7,715 bases of DNA from Gammaproteobacteria bacterium (GTDB lineage: Bacteria > Pseudomonadota > Gammaproteobacteria > Pseudomonadales > Porticoccaceae), in NCBI GenBank assembly GCA_003646355.1, contig QNFO01000045.1, positions 1-7,715 of the forward strand, read 5' to 3'. Shown here piece by piece: positions 1 through 6,308 of this stretch. Positions within the stretch are counted from its first letter, which is position 1; every line of letters begins with the position of its first letter. The notes beneath the pieces are model-generated. The model saw only the letters and a list, made by a program, of their open reading frames with translations. It was not told where the DNA came from and ran no database searches. The position numbers and the translations under genes are program-made.

Positions 1-762
1 ACCGGTAATATCACGCCGGTCGATCCCAGTGTTCAAGGCTGGAACCCCAAGGTGCAAGCCTGGAATCCCGGTGACTCAACCGAACAAGCGGGTGAGCCCG
101 CCAGCACCCAGGGCTTTGACGAGCCACCCCTGGTACTGCTTCAGGAAGCCAATCGCCCCGGCGAATTCATGCCCGCCTACGAAGACGAGCACGGCACCTA
201 TATTATGAACTCGAAGGATCTACGCGCCGTGCAGCATGTGCCGCGCATGATCGATCTCGGCATTCAGTCTCTGAAAATTGAAGGCCGTACCAAGTCCCAC
301 TACTACGTGGCCCGCACTGCACAAACCTATCGCCGCGCTATCGACGAAGCCGTCAACGGCAAGCCCTTTGATATGAGCTTAATGGGTGAACTCGACCACC
401 TTGCCAATCGCGGTTACACCGAGGGTTTCTACCGTCGCCATGTGCCTGAGTCCTATCAGAACTATGTCAAAGGGGCGTCAAGTAATAGTCAGCAACAGTT
501 TGTTGGTGAAATTGTCGATACCGATACTCAAAACGGCTGGTTGACCATTGAAGTAAAAAACCGCTTTGAAAGAGGCGACACCCTGGAATTGATTACGCCC
601 CAGGGCAATCACACCTTTCAACTCAGTGATTTGGAAAACACCGATGGCGTGGCAATGAGCGCTGCCCCCGGCTCCGGTCATGTGGTGCGCATCCCCATTG
701 CCGACACTAGCTTGAGTAATGTCGACTCCCACGCTTTATTAATGCGTTATTTGCCAGGCTAG
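1..762 (+). CDS. trhP: tRNA 5-hydroxyuridine synthase TrhP (YegQ), U32 peptidase family, 3' part only
   Basis: The reading frame is open from base 1, so the gene starts outside the window; 253 C-terminal residues are visible, against about 450 for E. coli YegQ. The GTG at 52 lies inside a linker and is not the likely start. Matching stretches include RPGEFMPAYEDEHGTYIMNS, the conserved SLKIEGRTKS segment, RGYTEGFYRRH, and the C-terminal beta-barrel-like U32_C domain from about QQFVGEIV to the end (ALLMRYLPG). Family knowledge: TrhP is a cytoplasmic iron-sulfur protein needed for prephenate-dependent hydroxylation of uridine 34 in some tRNAs, and the old 'peptidase' name is a misnomer. The cluster-binding cysteines lie upstream of the window and cannot be checked. 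The linker before RPGEF carries a small tandem repeat. The stop is TAG at 760-762, with no convincing terminator after it. The family assignment is firm; the activity is inferred from homology. Confidence 0.93.
   Translation, partial: TGNITPVDPSVQGWNPKVQAWNPGDSTEQAGEPASTQGFDEPPLVLLQEANRPGEFMPAYEDEHGTYIMNSKDLRAVQHVPRMIDLGIQSLKIEGRTKSHYYVARTAQTYRRAIDEAVNGKPFDMSLMGELDHLANRGYTEGFYRRHVPESYQNYVKGASSNSQQQFVGEIVDTDTQNGWLTIEVKNRFERGDTLELITPQGNHTFQLSDLENTDGVAMSAAPGSGHVVRIPIADTSLSNVDSHALLMRYLPG
31..72 (+). repeat. Diverged 21-bp tandem repeat inside trhP linker
   Basis: Two adjacent 21-base units (31-51 and 52-72) match at 15 of 21 positions and encode VQGWNPK followed by VQAWNPG. They sit in the variable linker just before the conserved RPGEF segment. 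This looks like an old in-frame duplication with no effect on the reading frame. A functional role is not evident. Confidence 0.45.
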
Positions 763-788
763 TTACTAGTCGCCCGTGCAAAAGGCGA

Positions 789-817
789 TTAACAGCGGCG
801 CTATTCAACAGTATAGT
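789..817 (+). promoter_or_regulatory. Sigma70-type promoter for the J-domain gene
   Basis: The -35 box TTAACA (789-794, 5 of 6 to consensus) is followed after exactly 17 bases by TATAGT (812-817, 5 of 6). Transcription would start near 824 and leave a leader of about 22 bases before the ATG at 846. It lies in the short gap after trhP, so the J-domain gene can be transcribed on its own. Predicted by eye only. Confidence 0.55.
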
Positions 818-845
818 GTTGGCCCCCAGTTGCTAACGATCATTT

Positions 846-1565
846 ATGCCACGTTTAATCCTACTTATCGCCGTCGCCTTTATTGTTTGGTATTTCATTC
901 AACAGGCCAAAGCCCTGCAAAAAAAGCCTGAAAAAGAGCGCAAAGCCGCGCTGTGGCGACTCATTTTTATTGGCCTTTTCGGTGTCACCCTCGCGCTGGT
1001 ACTCAGCGGCCGCGCTCACTGGCTAGCCGCCGCCCTCGCCGGCCTCCTACCCCTACTGAAAAACTCTGCCGGTTTACTAATGCGCGCCCTGCCCATGCTG
1101 CAGGCCTGGCAACGCAGCCGCGGCCCCAAGTTTGGCCCGACACTACGTTCAGAATCCCTGGAAATTAAAGTCAATATTGGTAATGGCAGCATTGATGGCA
1201 AGGTACTGAAAGGGGAATTCGCAGGGCAGAACCTCTCTTCTTTAAGCCGTGAACAACTCGACCCCCTACTCGCCCAATGGCGCGGAGACGACCCCCAGGC
1301 GGCTCGACTACTGAGTGCCTATCTGGCCCGCCGCTTCCACAACACCAATAATAAGCAGTATCAACAGCAATACAGCCCGCCCGACACCGCAACAGCGACC
1401 AGTGAAGCCTGGCAAATTCTCGGCCTTAAAGAAGGGGCCAGTAAAGAAGAAATCATTAAAGCCCACAAGCGGCTGATTCAGAAACTACACCCCGACAGAG
1501 GCGGCAATGATTATCTCGCCGCCAAAATCAATTCAGCAAAAGACACCCTGATTGATAAAGCTTAA
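846..1565 (+). CDS. Membrane-anchored protein with C-terminal J domain (DnaJ-like co-chaperone)
   Basis: This is a 239-residue protein. Residues 3-18 form a first hydrophobic segment and are followed by a basic stretch (KKPEKERK). Hydrophobic stretches at about 36-53 and 57-73 could be two more membrane helices. A middle region (about 100-162) has the pattern LEIKVNIGNGSIDGKVLKGE, then FAGQNLSSLS, then an acidic/Ala-rich helix ending SAYLARRF; this pattern precedes the J domain in a widespread proteobacterial family. A Gln/Asn-rich linker (165-176) leads to the J domain at 187-239. HPD is intact at residues 215-217, so it should be able to stimulate the ATPase of an Hsp70 such as DnaK. The domain order (membrane anchor first, J domain last) resembles TIM14/Pam18 and DjlA rather than DnaJ, and there is no Gly/Phe or zinc-finger region. 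No strong Shine-Dalgarno precedes the ATG; it is chosen as the only start before the first membrane helix. The client is unknown. Confidence 0.85.
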   Translation: MPRLILLIAVAFIVWYFIQQAKALQKKPEKERKAALWRLIFIGLFGVTLALVLSGRAHWLAAALAGLLPLLKNSAGLLMRALPMLQAWQRSRGPKFGPTLRSESLEIKVNIGNGSIDGKVLKGEFAGQNLSSLSREQLDPLLAQWRGDDPQAARLLSAYLARRFHNTNNKQYQQQYSPPDTATATSEAWQILGLKEGASKEEIIKAHKRLIQKLHPDRGGNDYLAAKINSAKDTLIDKA

Positions 1566-1640
1566 GTCACGCAAATAAATCATCACCTAAAAAAATAATT
1601 AACAGAGCGTTTATAGGAAAATAATCACCAGCAGTCTGCA

Positions 1641-2117
1641 ATGGTGAAAAGGCGAAATATTCGAAGGCCGGCTTTATTTATTATTCGGCATTTGTGTTTG
1701 CCTGTTAGCGTTTATTTATTGGAAAACTGGCAGCACAGCTTTTGCCAAAGCCATGTTCCTGCCTTTTCTATTGGCCGGCTTACTGGCAAGTGCTACGGGA
1801 GCGGGTTTAATTTTCACCAATGAAAAACGCACTGTCGATTACCAGCAAGCCTTTGATGCCAGCCCCAGCGAATTTATTGCCAGTAAAAAAATGCGAACGG
1901 AAGGCTTTATAAAGTGGTGTCCCTACACCCTATACGGTATGTCAGCGTTAATTACTGTCGGCATTGCCCTCTTTCTTTTTCTACCCACCGCCAACGGCAG
2001 AGCCACCGGGCTGGCCATATATTATTGGGCTTTTCGATATTATTTCTCGACCACTTTTCTGAAGAGCGTGCACACAGATACCATGCACAAATTATTGCCA
2101 AGCTTGAACAAGCCTAG
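1641..2117 (+). pseudogene. Small membrane protein gene broken by two compensating frameshifts
   Basis: No single frame gives a whole protein, but three pieces join well. ATG 1641 reads MVK. Dropping one A from the AAAA run at 1647-1650 moves into the frame beginning GEIFEGRLYLLFG, which continues through two hydrophobic stretches (about 1681-1815), a charged middle with KKMRTEGFIKW, and a third hydrophobic stretch ending GLAI near 2019. A one-base loss around 2015-2022 then shifts to a frame reading LLGFSILFLDHFSEERAHRY and ending IIAKLEQA at TAG 2115-2117. The repaired product would be about 158 residues with probably four membrane segments. The order (EGRLY start, membrane pair, membrane pair, acidic D-F-S/A-E motif and Tyr near the end) resembles a family of uncharacterised bacterial membrane proteins that I know only as hypothetical. 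The longest intact piece starts at ATG 1753 (122 codons) and has an out-of-family tail. No good ribosome site precedes 1641. It is either a true pseudogene or carries two sequencing errors. Confidence 0.6.
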
Positions 2118-2143
2118 CTAATCGATGAATATCAGATAGATCA

Positions 2144-2178
2144 AACCCCATGCAAAACAAACTATTTCACATGGGGTT
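2144..2178. terminator. Long-loop inverted repeat between convergent genes
   Basis: AACCCCATG (2144-2152) and CATGGGGTT (2170-2178) form a perfect 9-bp stem with a 17-base loop. It lies 26 bases past the stop of the broken membrane gene and 28 bases past the stop of the cytochrome gene on the opposite strand. The position suits a shared terminator, but the loop is long and neither side has a clean T run, so it may work poorly or through another mechanism. Confidence 0.4.
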
Positions 2179-2206
2179 AATTAGATACAGATAAAGAAAT
2201 TACAGA

Positions 2207-2647
2207 CTATTTCTGCAGCGACTCAATATAGTTCACAATATTATTAATGCGAGCGTTGGCGATGCTAACTCTGCCATCGCTGTCATCATAAATAACATTC
2301 CCCCATACGGGCATATCAGAGGGACCATTGGTTCGGAACTTCTGGTCATAATCCTTATTCCCCTGCACTACGTCCGTCACGTGCTTTTTAGGGAAAGTGC
2401 CTCCATTTGCTGCAGCTAACCCGGTAAGATCGGCGGGCGAATTCTTAAGCGACCCTGAAACGGGACCATCACCACTACCACTCACGCCATGACAAGAAGC
2501 ACAATAATGCTTGAAGTCATCTTTCCCAGCTACAGCCTTCTCGGCTACGGCAAAACCGGAGCCACCCACAGCGGCGGCCAGAAGGCCAACACTGAGCACA
2601 CCTTTGAAGCCCTGAATAATAGATCTTTTTTCCCACTGAATATCCAT
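2207..2647 (-). CDS. Exported class I-type c cytochrome, single haem
   Basis: This 146-residue protein begins with a positively charged stretch and a hydrophobic core (about residues 13-30), with likely signal-peptidase cleavage after AVA at 33-35. The mature protein would be periplasmic, about 111 residues. The haem c site is CASCH at 49-53 (Cys49 and Cys52 for the thioether bonds, His53 as axial ligand). Met112 in DMPVWG is the likely sixth ligand. The PADLTGLAAANGG and NNIVNYIESLQ stretches fit a small mono-haem electron carrier of the cytochrome c family. The start ATG (2645-2647) has a good AAGGA site at 2655-2659, seven bases upstream. It stands alone, facing the broken membrane gene, with no oxidase or dehydrogenase beside it, so its electron partner is not known from context. 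I could not find a convincing sigma70 promoter in the AT-rich stretch upstream. Confidence 0.9.
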   Translation of the reverse strand: MDIQWEKRSIIQGFKGVLSVGLLAAAVGGSGFAVAEKAVAGKDDFKHYCASCHGVSGSGDGPVSGSLKNSPADLTGLAAANGGTFPKKHVTDVVQGNKDYDQKFRTNGPSDMPVWGNVIYDDSDGRVSIANARINNIVNYIESLQK

Positions 2648-2841
2648 ACGATGTTCCTTTTTATGTAGTTATCAATCGGTAGACAATATATAGCAAAGGA
2701 TTTCAATAAACGTATTGACAAATATCATCAATTAACGAATTACAACAATGCTGGTGCAACTTTATTACACAAGGCCGACAATGCCAATATTAATTGTCAC
2801 CCTGAATTCTCAGGCTTTTATCAGGCAGCCCAACTAATCAA

Positions 2842-2872
2842 AGAAAAAACCATCAGAAAGCTACCTGCTGAT
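2842..2872 (-). terminator. Possible intrinsic terminator of the thioesterase gene
   Basis: Read on the minus strand, ATCAG (2872-2868) pairs with CTGAT (2856-2852) across an 11-base loop. After two G residues comes a run of six T (2849-2844), then C and TT. The stem starts two bases after the thioesterase stop codon. The T run and position fit a terminator, but the 5-bp stem is weak. Confidence 0.4.
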
Positions 2873-2874
2873 CA

Positions 2875-3690
2875 TTACTTATTGTAGGTTTTCATCGTCA
2901 CATTCGACTGACTGACCCGCCCTATCATGCCGTACTGATCGTAGAGCACGGTCTCAACCATCGAGATACCATTAGGCTGAGCACGGGCGTGGGCGTCGAT
3001 GGCAATCCAGTCATCAACCGGCATGCGGTGCAGGTTCAGCGTAATGTCGGCATTAATAAATCCTTGTTCGGGGCTTAAATACAGCTGGGCAAAGCCATTG
3101 CTAAAATCAGACAGGGTGGCAACACTCACTAGCGGCGAATTTTCAACACCCTCTCGCACCGCTAAAGGCAGACGCACCCAGGAGCAACCTCGCCCGACAC
3201 CCAGATTAAGAAAGACCGGCTTTAAGGGAATTAATGTGTGTAGGCCGGGCGGATATTCAACGCCTGCCGCTTTATTGATGGCATTAATACCGATCACCTC
3301 GTCCTGGGCAAAAGCATCGATAATTTTTTGTGGTGGCAGCTCAGGCAAGCGAGCATGTATCGGCAGCACAATATCTTGCTTTTCGACGATCAAGGCATTG
3401 CTACGACATATCTCCTGGCCCTCGTGAAATAACGACACTTCCAACACTTTTATCCGCTTCCCATCGCGAATAATACGACTGCGAGGCTCAAGTGGTGCCA
3501 TCGGCACGGGGCGGAAAAGATCCACCGTCAAACGCGCCAATTGCATGCTATCGGTGGGGAACTGCTCCTCCATTAAACTCGTCATTAAACCGGCAGAGGC
3601 ACCACCGTGAATAGTGACGGGCCCCCAGGGGCTGGCCGCATGCTCTGTGGGCATGTAATAGCCATTTTCTTCAACAAATAAAGATTTCAA
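2875..3690 (-). CDS. Acyl-CoA thioesterase-like protein, double hotdog fold
   Basis: This 271-residue protein matches the 4HBT_3/TesB-like thioesterase family in length and layout. The first hotdog domain (about residues 20-105) holds WGPVTIHGGASAGLM with His28-Gly29-Gly30, then ARLTVDLFRPVPMAPLEP, the typical family strand. The second hotdog domain (about 150-268) holds SDFSNGF (Asp195), NADITLNLHRMPVDDWIAID and the ending LYDQYGMIGRVSQS. Family members hydrolyse acyl-CoA to free acid and CoA, and some only bind acyl-CoA; the substrate is not known here. The start is TTG at 3688-3690, with AAGGG six bases upstream; the next in-frame ATG (residue 13) has a poorer site. The gene is divergent from the amidohydrolase operon, which suggests a role in the same acyl-CoA pathway, perhaps to free trapped CoA. 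That link is inference. Confidence 0.85.
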   Translation of the reverse strand: MKSLFVEENGYYMPTEHAASPWGPVTIHGGASAGLMTSLMEEQFPTDSMQLARLTVDLFRPVPMAPLEPRSRIIRDGKRIKVLEVSLFHEGQEICRSNALIVEKQDIVLPIHARLPELPPQKIIDAFAQDEVIGINAINKAAGVEYPPGLHTLIPLKPVFLNLGVGRGCSWVRLPLAVREGVENSPLVSVATLSDFSNGFAQLYLSPEQGFINADITLNLHRMPVDDWIAIDAHARAQPNGISMVETVLYDQYGMIGRVSQSNVTMKTYNK

Positions 3691-3696
3691 AAAGTG

Positions 3697-3701
3697 CCCT
3701 T
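3697..3701 (-). promoter_or_regulatory. Ribosome binding site deciding the TTG start
   Basis: AAGGG on the minus strand ends six bases before TTG 3690-3688. Without it the next ATG, 12 codons in, would be the obvious choice. The spacing favours the TTG. Confidence 0.55.
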
Positions 3702-3714
3702 AAACAATAGTGTA

Positions 3715-3743
3715 ATTATTTTTAACCATGTCATCTATTACAA
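3715..3743 (-). promoter_or_regulatory. Candidate promoter of the thioesterase gene
   Basis: On the minus strand, TTGTAA (3743-3738, 4 of 6 to the -35 consensus) is followed after 17 bases by AATAAT (3720-3715, 5 of 6 to the -10). Transcription would start near 3708, giving a leader of about 18 bases that still includes the AAGGG site. Predicted by eye. Confidence 0.42.
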
Positions 3744-4016
3744 CTGAGCGTTCTATTAAATGACCGGAGGCACTTTTTACAGGTAAAGAGCCACGAAATA
3801 CAACATCCTTTTTAAGTTTTCACAACAATGGCCCTAATCTTTCAGGGGCTTATACCTGTCCAGAAATAGCAACGGGCTCGTCAGGCATGGCATTCACGCT
3901 AGCTGTGGTTTATGCTCTGAGCAATAAATTTAACAATAAAACCTGTGGCGTGTCGGCAAATAACAGCACACAGCCCTTAGCCGCCATAGCGTTTAGTCAA
4001 CAATTTCTTAAACTGG

Positions 4017-4037
4017 CGATGCCTGCAGAGAGCATCG
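4017..4037 (+). other. Small hairpin touching the amidohydrolase ribosome site
   Basis: CGATGC (4017-4022) and GCATCG (4032-4037) form a 6-bp stem with a 9-base loop that contains CTGCAG. Its last base is the first base of the GGGAG ribosome site at 4037-4041. If it forms in the mRNA it could modestly limit ribosome access. Chance is not excluded. Confidence 0.3.
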
Positions 4038-4049
4038 GGAGCTATAAAA

Positions 4050-5759
4050 ATGAATTACGACCTAATCATCAAAAATGGAACCATTATCGACGGCTCTGGC
4101 GCCGCTCGTTTCAACGCCGACGTCGGCATTAAAGACGGCATTATTACCGCTGTTGGTACTGTCGATGGCGATGCGACTGAGACCATCGACGCTAAAGGAC
4201 AAGTGGTTACCCCCGGCTTTATCGACGGCCACACCCACATGGATGCACAAATTTCCTGGGACCCCCTGGGCACTTGTTCTGTCTGGCACGGCATTACCAC
4301 CGTGGTGATGGGTAACTGCGGCTTTACGCTGGCCCCCTGTGCCGCCAAAGATAAACACCTGGTGGTACGCAATCTCGAGCGCGCCGAAGACATTTCCGGT
4401 GCGGCGATGGAAGCCGGTATCGACTGGACATGGGAGACCTATCCCGAATACCTCGATGCCCTCGAAAAGCTACCTAAAGGTATTAATTACAGTGGCTATG
4501 TCGGCCACTCTGCCCTGCGCACCTACGCCATGGGTGAGCGCGCCTTTACCGACGAAGCTACCGAAGCCGATATGGCAATTATGAAAAAAGAGCTGGCCGA
4601 TTCCATTCGCGCCGGTGCCATCGGCTTTTCAACCTCACGCACCCGCAACCACCAAACCCCTGAGGGTCGCCCCGTTTCCAGCCGACTGGCTACCTGGGAT
4701 GAAGTGAAAGAACTGGTTGGTGTAATGAGTGAACTCGACGCCGGTATTTTCGAAATTGCCAGTGAAGAGGCCGGGCGCTCCCCCGAAGCACAGCGTGAAT
4801 ACCAGGTACGCTTACGCGACCTCGCCGTAGAATCCGGCCGTCCCGTTACCTGGGGCATGTTCAGTGCCCGTCGCGCCCCTGAAATCTGGCCGCCCTATTT
4901 CGACCTGCTGAACGAAACTGCCGAGCTGGGCGGCACGATGTTCGCGCAAGTTCACAGCCGCGCTCTCAATGTGATGATGTCTTTTGAAACCCGCCTGCCC
5001 TTTGATAAATTCCCGGTGTGGAAAGAGTTCCGCGAGCTGTCATTAGCCGAGCAGAAAGCCGGTTTGGAAGACCCCGCCATGCGTGCCCGTTTGGTGGAAT
5101 CCGCAAGTGCCAGCCATCAAGAATCTCAAGGTGTTGGTGCCGAGATGCGCCGCCCTGACTACAATTGGTTGTTGGTGATGGACAGCATTAAAGGCCCACA
5201 CAAAACCGTTGCCGAGATCGCCGAAGAACTGCATATGGACCCGGTGGATGCGATGATAGAAATCGCCCTGCAACACGACATGAAAGTCTTCTTCCGCCAG
5301 CCTTTGTTTAACGAAAATCAGGATCATGTGCTGGAAATGATGCGCCACCCACGGTCGGTAGTCACCTTCTCTGACTCCGGTGCCCACGTGTCACAGATCA
5401 TGGATTCGTCATTGCAGACTCACGTGCTCGCTCACTGGGTGCGAGAGGAAAACGCGTTCACCCTGGAAGAAGCCATTAAAATGATCACCCACGACACCGG
5501 CGCTGCCTGGGGTTTTGACGACAGAGGATTGATTAAAGAAGGCATGGCTGCAGACATTAATGTTTTCGATCCCGATACCATCAACCCTTTAATGCCCGAG
5601 GTAAAGCACGATCTACCCACCGGGGCACGGCGTTTAGTGCAAAAGGCCGAGGGTATTTCCGCCACGATTGTTAACGGCGTGGTCTTAATGCGCGACGGCG
5701 AACACACCGGCACCTACCCCGGCAAGCTCTTGCGTGGCCCACTCGCTCAGACCTTATAA
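4050..5759 (+). CDS. Amidohydrolase of the N-acyl-D-amino-acid deacylase type (COG3653), divergent subgroup
   Basis: This 569-residue protein is in the usual range for the family. The N-terminal strand pair (MNYDLIIKNGTIIDGSG) belongs to the small beta-sandwich. The TIM barrel follows, with the metal motif GHTHMD (His61, His63, Asp65), GNCGF (Cys90, the position of a zinc-binding Cys in D-aminoacylase) and SDSGAH (Asp442, the likely catalytic Asp). The C-terminal part (GLIKEGMAADINVFDPDTI) completes the sandwich. Family members hydrolyse amide bonds, classically in N-acyl-D-amino acids. By hand alignment, the two histidines that complete zinc binding in classical D-aminoacylase fall on Ala237 (FEIASEEAG) and Met270 (VTWGMFS). 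The overall sequence instead resembles the subgroup annotated as D-amino acid aminohydrolase in mycobacteria, so the true substrate is open. It is probably cytoplasmic, as no signal peptide is seen. GGGAG lies eight bases before the ATG. It heads the run of acyl-CoA genes downstream. Confidence 0.88.
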   Translation: MNYDLIIKNGTIIDGSGAARFNADVGIKDGIITAVGTVDGDATETIDAKGQVVTPGFIDGHTHMDAQISWDPLGTCSVWHGITTVVMGNCGFTLAPCAAKDKHLVVRNLERAEDISGAAMEAGIDWTWETYPEYLDALEKLPKGINYSGYVGHSALRTYAMGERAFTDEATEADMAIMKKELADSIRAGAIGFSTSRTRNHQTPEGRPVSSRLATWDEVKELVGVMSELDAGIFEIASEEAGRSPEAQREYQVRLRDLAVESGRPVTWGMFSARRAPEIWPPYFDLLNETAELGGTMFAQVHSRALNVMMSFETRLPFDKFPVWKEFRELSLAEQKAGLEDPAMRARLVESASASHQESQGVGAEMRRPDYNWLLVMDSIKGPHKTVAEIAEELHMDPVDAMIEIALQHDMKVFFRQPLFNENQDHVLEMMRHPRSVVTFSDSGAHVSQIMDSSLQTHVLAHWVREENAFTLEEAIKMITHDTGAAWGFDDRGLIKEGMAADINVFDPDTINPLMPEVKHDLPTGARRLVQKAEGISATIVNGVVLMRDGEHTGTYPGKLLRGPLAQTL

Positions 5760-5786
5760 ACCATTGCCCAGTATCATAATGTCGAC

Positions 5787-5816
5787 ACCGCCCACGGCTA
5801 ACACGCTGAGGGCGGT
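5787..5816 (+). terminator. GC-rich hairpin after the amidohydrolase gene
   Basis: ACCGCCC (5787-5793) pairs with GGGCGGT (5810-5816). After an A-A mismatch, CGGC (5795-5798) pairs with GCTG (5805-5808, one G-T pair), closing a 6-base loop. The stem is strong, but AGCTCTATAATT follows rather than a T run. It may be a weak terminator, a partial attenuator, or a 3' end that protects the upstream message. Confidence 0.4.
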
Positions 5817-5827
5817 AGCTCTATAAT
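5798..5827 (+). promoter_or_regulatory. Candidate internal promoter for the DUF35-thiolase-MaoC genes
   Basis: A perfect TATAAT (5822-5827) lies 18 bases after CTAACA (5798-5803, 4 of 6 to the -35 consensus). Transcription would start near 5834, about 50 bases before the GTG start at 5886. The -35 overlaps the loop and right arm of the hairpin, so the hairpin and promoter together could separate expression of the amidohydrolase from the genes after it. Confidence 0.4.
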
Positions 5828-5874
5828 TGCCCCTGTCAGACAAGCTAAAACCAACTAATAATAAAGTTCTTCAC

Positions 5875-5878
5875 GAGG
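5875..5878 (+). promoter_or_regulatory. Ribosome binding site deciding the GTG start of the DUF35 gene
   Basis: GAGG ends seven bases before GTG 5886. An ATG at 5881 is only two bases from this site, is out of frame and meets a stop after four codons, so GTG is the better start. Confidence 0.6.
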
Positions 5879-5885
5879 TAATGTC

Positions 5886-6308
5886 GTGGCTGTAAACCCA
5901 AAAACCCTGCCCAAACCGACACCGGAAACCCAGCACTTCTGGGACGGTGCCCGCGCTGGTGAGCTACTCTTGCAACAATGCGATGGCTGTCAGCACATCT
6001 ATTTTCCACCGCGCCCCTTTTGCCCCGAATGCGCATCACGCGCCGTTACTATTTTTCAGGCATCGGGCAAAGGCCGTCTCTACAGTTATGTCATCAACCA
6101 CCGTCCACCGCGCTGGATTGAAGGCCCCTATTCCATCGCCGTGGTCGAGCTAGATGAAGGCCCGCGCATGATGAGTAATATTGTCGAGGTCGAACAAACA
6201 CCCGAAGCGCTAGTACTCGATATGCCCCTTGAAGTGGTCTTCGATGCCGTGACCGATGACATCACCCTGGTGAAATTCAAACCCACTGGCGCAGGAGGTG
6301 ACGTATGA
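5886..6308 (+). CDS. DUF35 zinc-ribbon/OB-fold protein, partner of the thiolase
   Basis: This 140-residue protein starts with the family's usual KPTPETQHFWDGARAGEL helix. Residues 32-49 form a rubredoxin-like zinc ribbon (Cys32-x2-Cys35 ... Cys46-x2-Cys49, all present). The rest (about 60-135) is the OB-fold, with GRLYSYVINHRPP and YSIAVVELDEGPRMMSNIV. Known relatives bind a thiolase-like enzyme and are needed for its activity: BbsA with BbsB, ChsH2 DUF35 domain with Ltp2, and the archaeal DUF35 subunit of the HMG-CoA synthase complex. They hold acyl-CoA between two active sites. The 4-base overlap with the next gene and the strong ribosome site inside its tail (AGGAGGTGA, 6293-6301) point to 1:1 production with that thiolase. 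A perfect TATAAT upstream suggests it can also be read without the amidohydrolase gene. Confidence 0.93.
   Translation: MAVNPKTLPKPTPETQHFWDGARAGELLLQQCDGCQHIYFPPRPFCPECASRAVTIFQASGKGRLYSYVINHRPPRWIEGPYSIAVVELDEGPRMMSNIVEVEQTPEALVLDMPLEVVFDAVTDDITLVKFKPTGAGGDV

Larger units (their letters stand above)
3689..3778. repeat. Perfect 10-bp inverted repeat flanking the thioesterase promoter
   Basis: AAAAAGTGCC (3689-3698) is repeated in inverted form as GGCACTTTTT (3769-3778), with 70 bases between. The left arm covers the bases between the ribosome site and the TTG start; the right arm lies upstream of the candidate promoter. It could be a pair of operator half-sites for a looping regulator or a long hairpin, or chance in AT-rich DNA. 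Confidence 0.4.
3691..4049. other. Divergent intergenic region between thioesterase and amidohydrolase
   Basis: This 359-bp stretch holds the thioesterase promoter and inverted repeat near its left end, and the amidohydrolase ribosome site GGGAG (4037-4041, eight bases before ATG 4050) at its right end. I could not find a convincing -35/-10 pair for the amidohydrolase; AT-rich stretches at 3921-3940 and 3991-4012 give only weak matches. An open frame from 3887 crosses into the amidohydrolase gene but has no ribosome site or family-like features, so I do not call it a gene. Confidence 0.5.

Noticed and set aside
768..790. Hairpin after trhP (AGTCGCC paired with GGCGATT)
   Set aside because: It includes a wobble pair and a 9-base loop and has no T run, so it is not a convincing terminator.
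2715..2720. Perfect TTGACA on the + strand upstream of the cytochrome gene
   Set aside because: No acceptable -10 box lies 16-19 bases downstream, and no + strand gene follows.
2718..2734. TTGA...TCAA inverted element upstream of the cytochrome gene, as an FNR-like site
   Set aside because: The spacing between the half-sites is nine bases, whereas FNR sites have six, so it does not fit.
2801..2820. CCTGA-ATTC-TCAGG hairpin followed by CTTTTA on the + strand
   Set aside because: The stem is only 5 bp and no + strand gene ends here; on the minus strand it has no T run.
3887..4132. 81-codon open frame in the divergent gap overlapping the amidohydrolase start
   Set aside because: It has no ribosome site, its Arg-rich tail is only the amidohydrolase start read in another frame, and it resembles no protein family I know.
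5043..5387. Long minus-strand open frames inside the amidohydrolase gene
   Set aside because: They are shadows of a strongly coding + strand frame and lack ribosome sites or recognisable motifs.
5881..5895. Four-codon mini frame ATG-TCG-TGG-CTG-TAA overlapping the DUF35 start
   Set aside because: It is only two bases from the ribosome site, too close for initiation, and is most simply chance.
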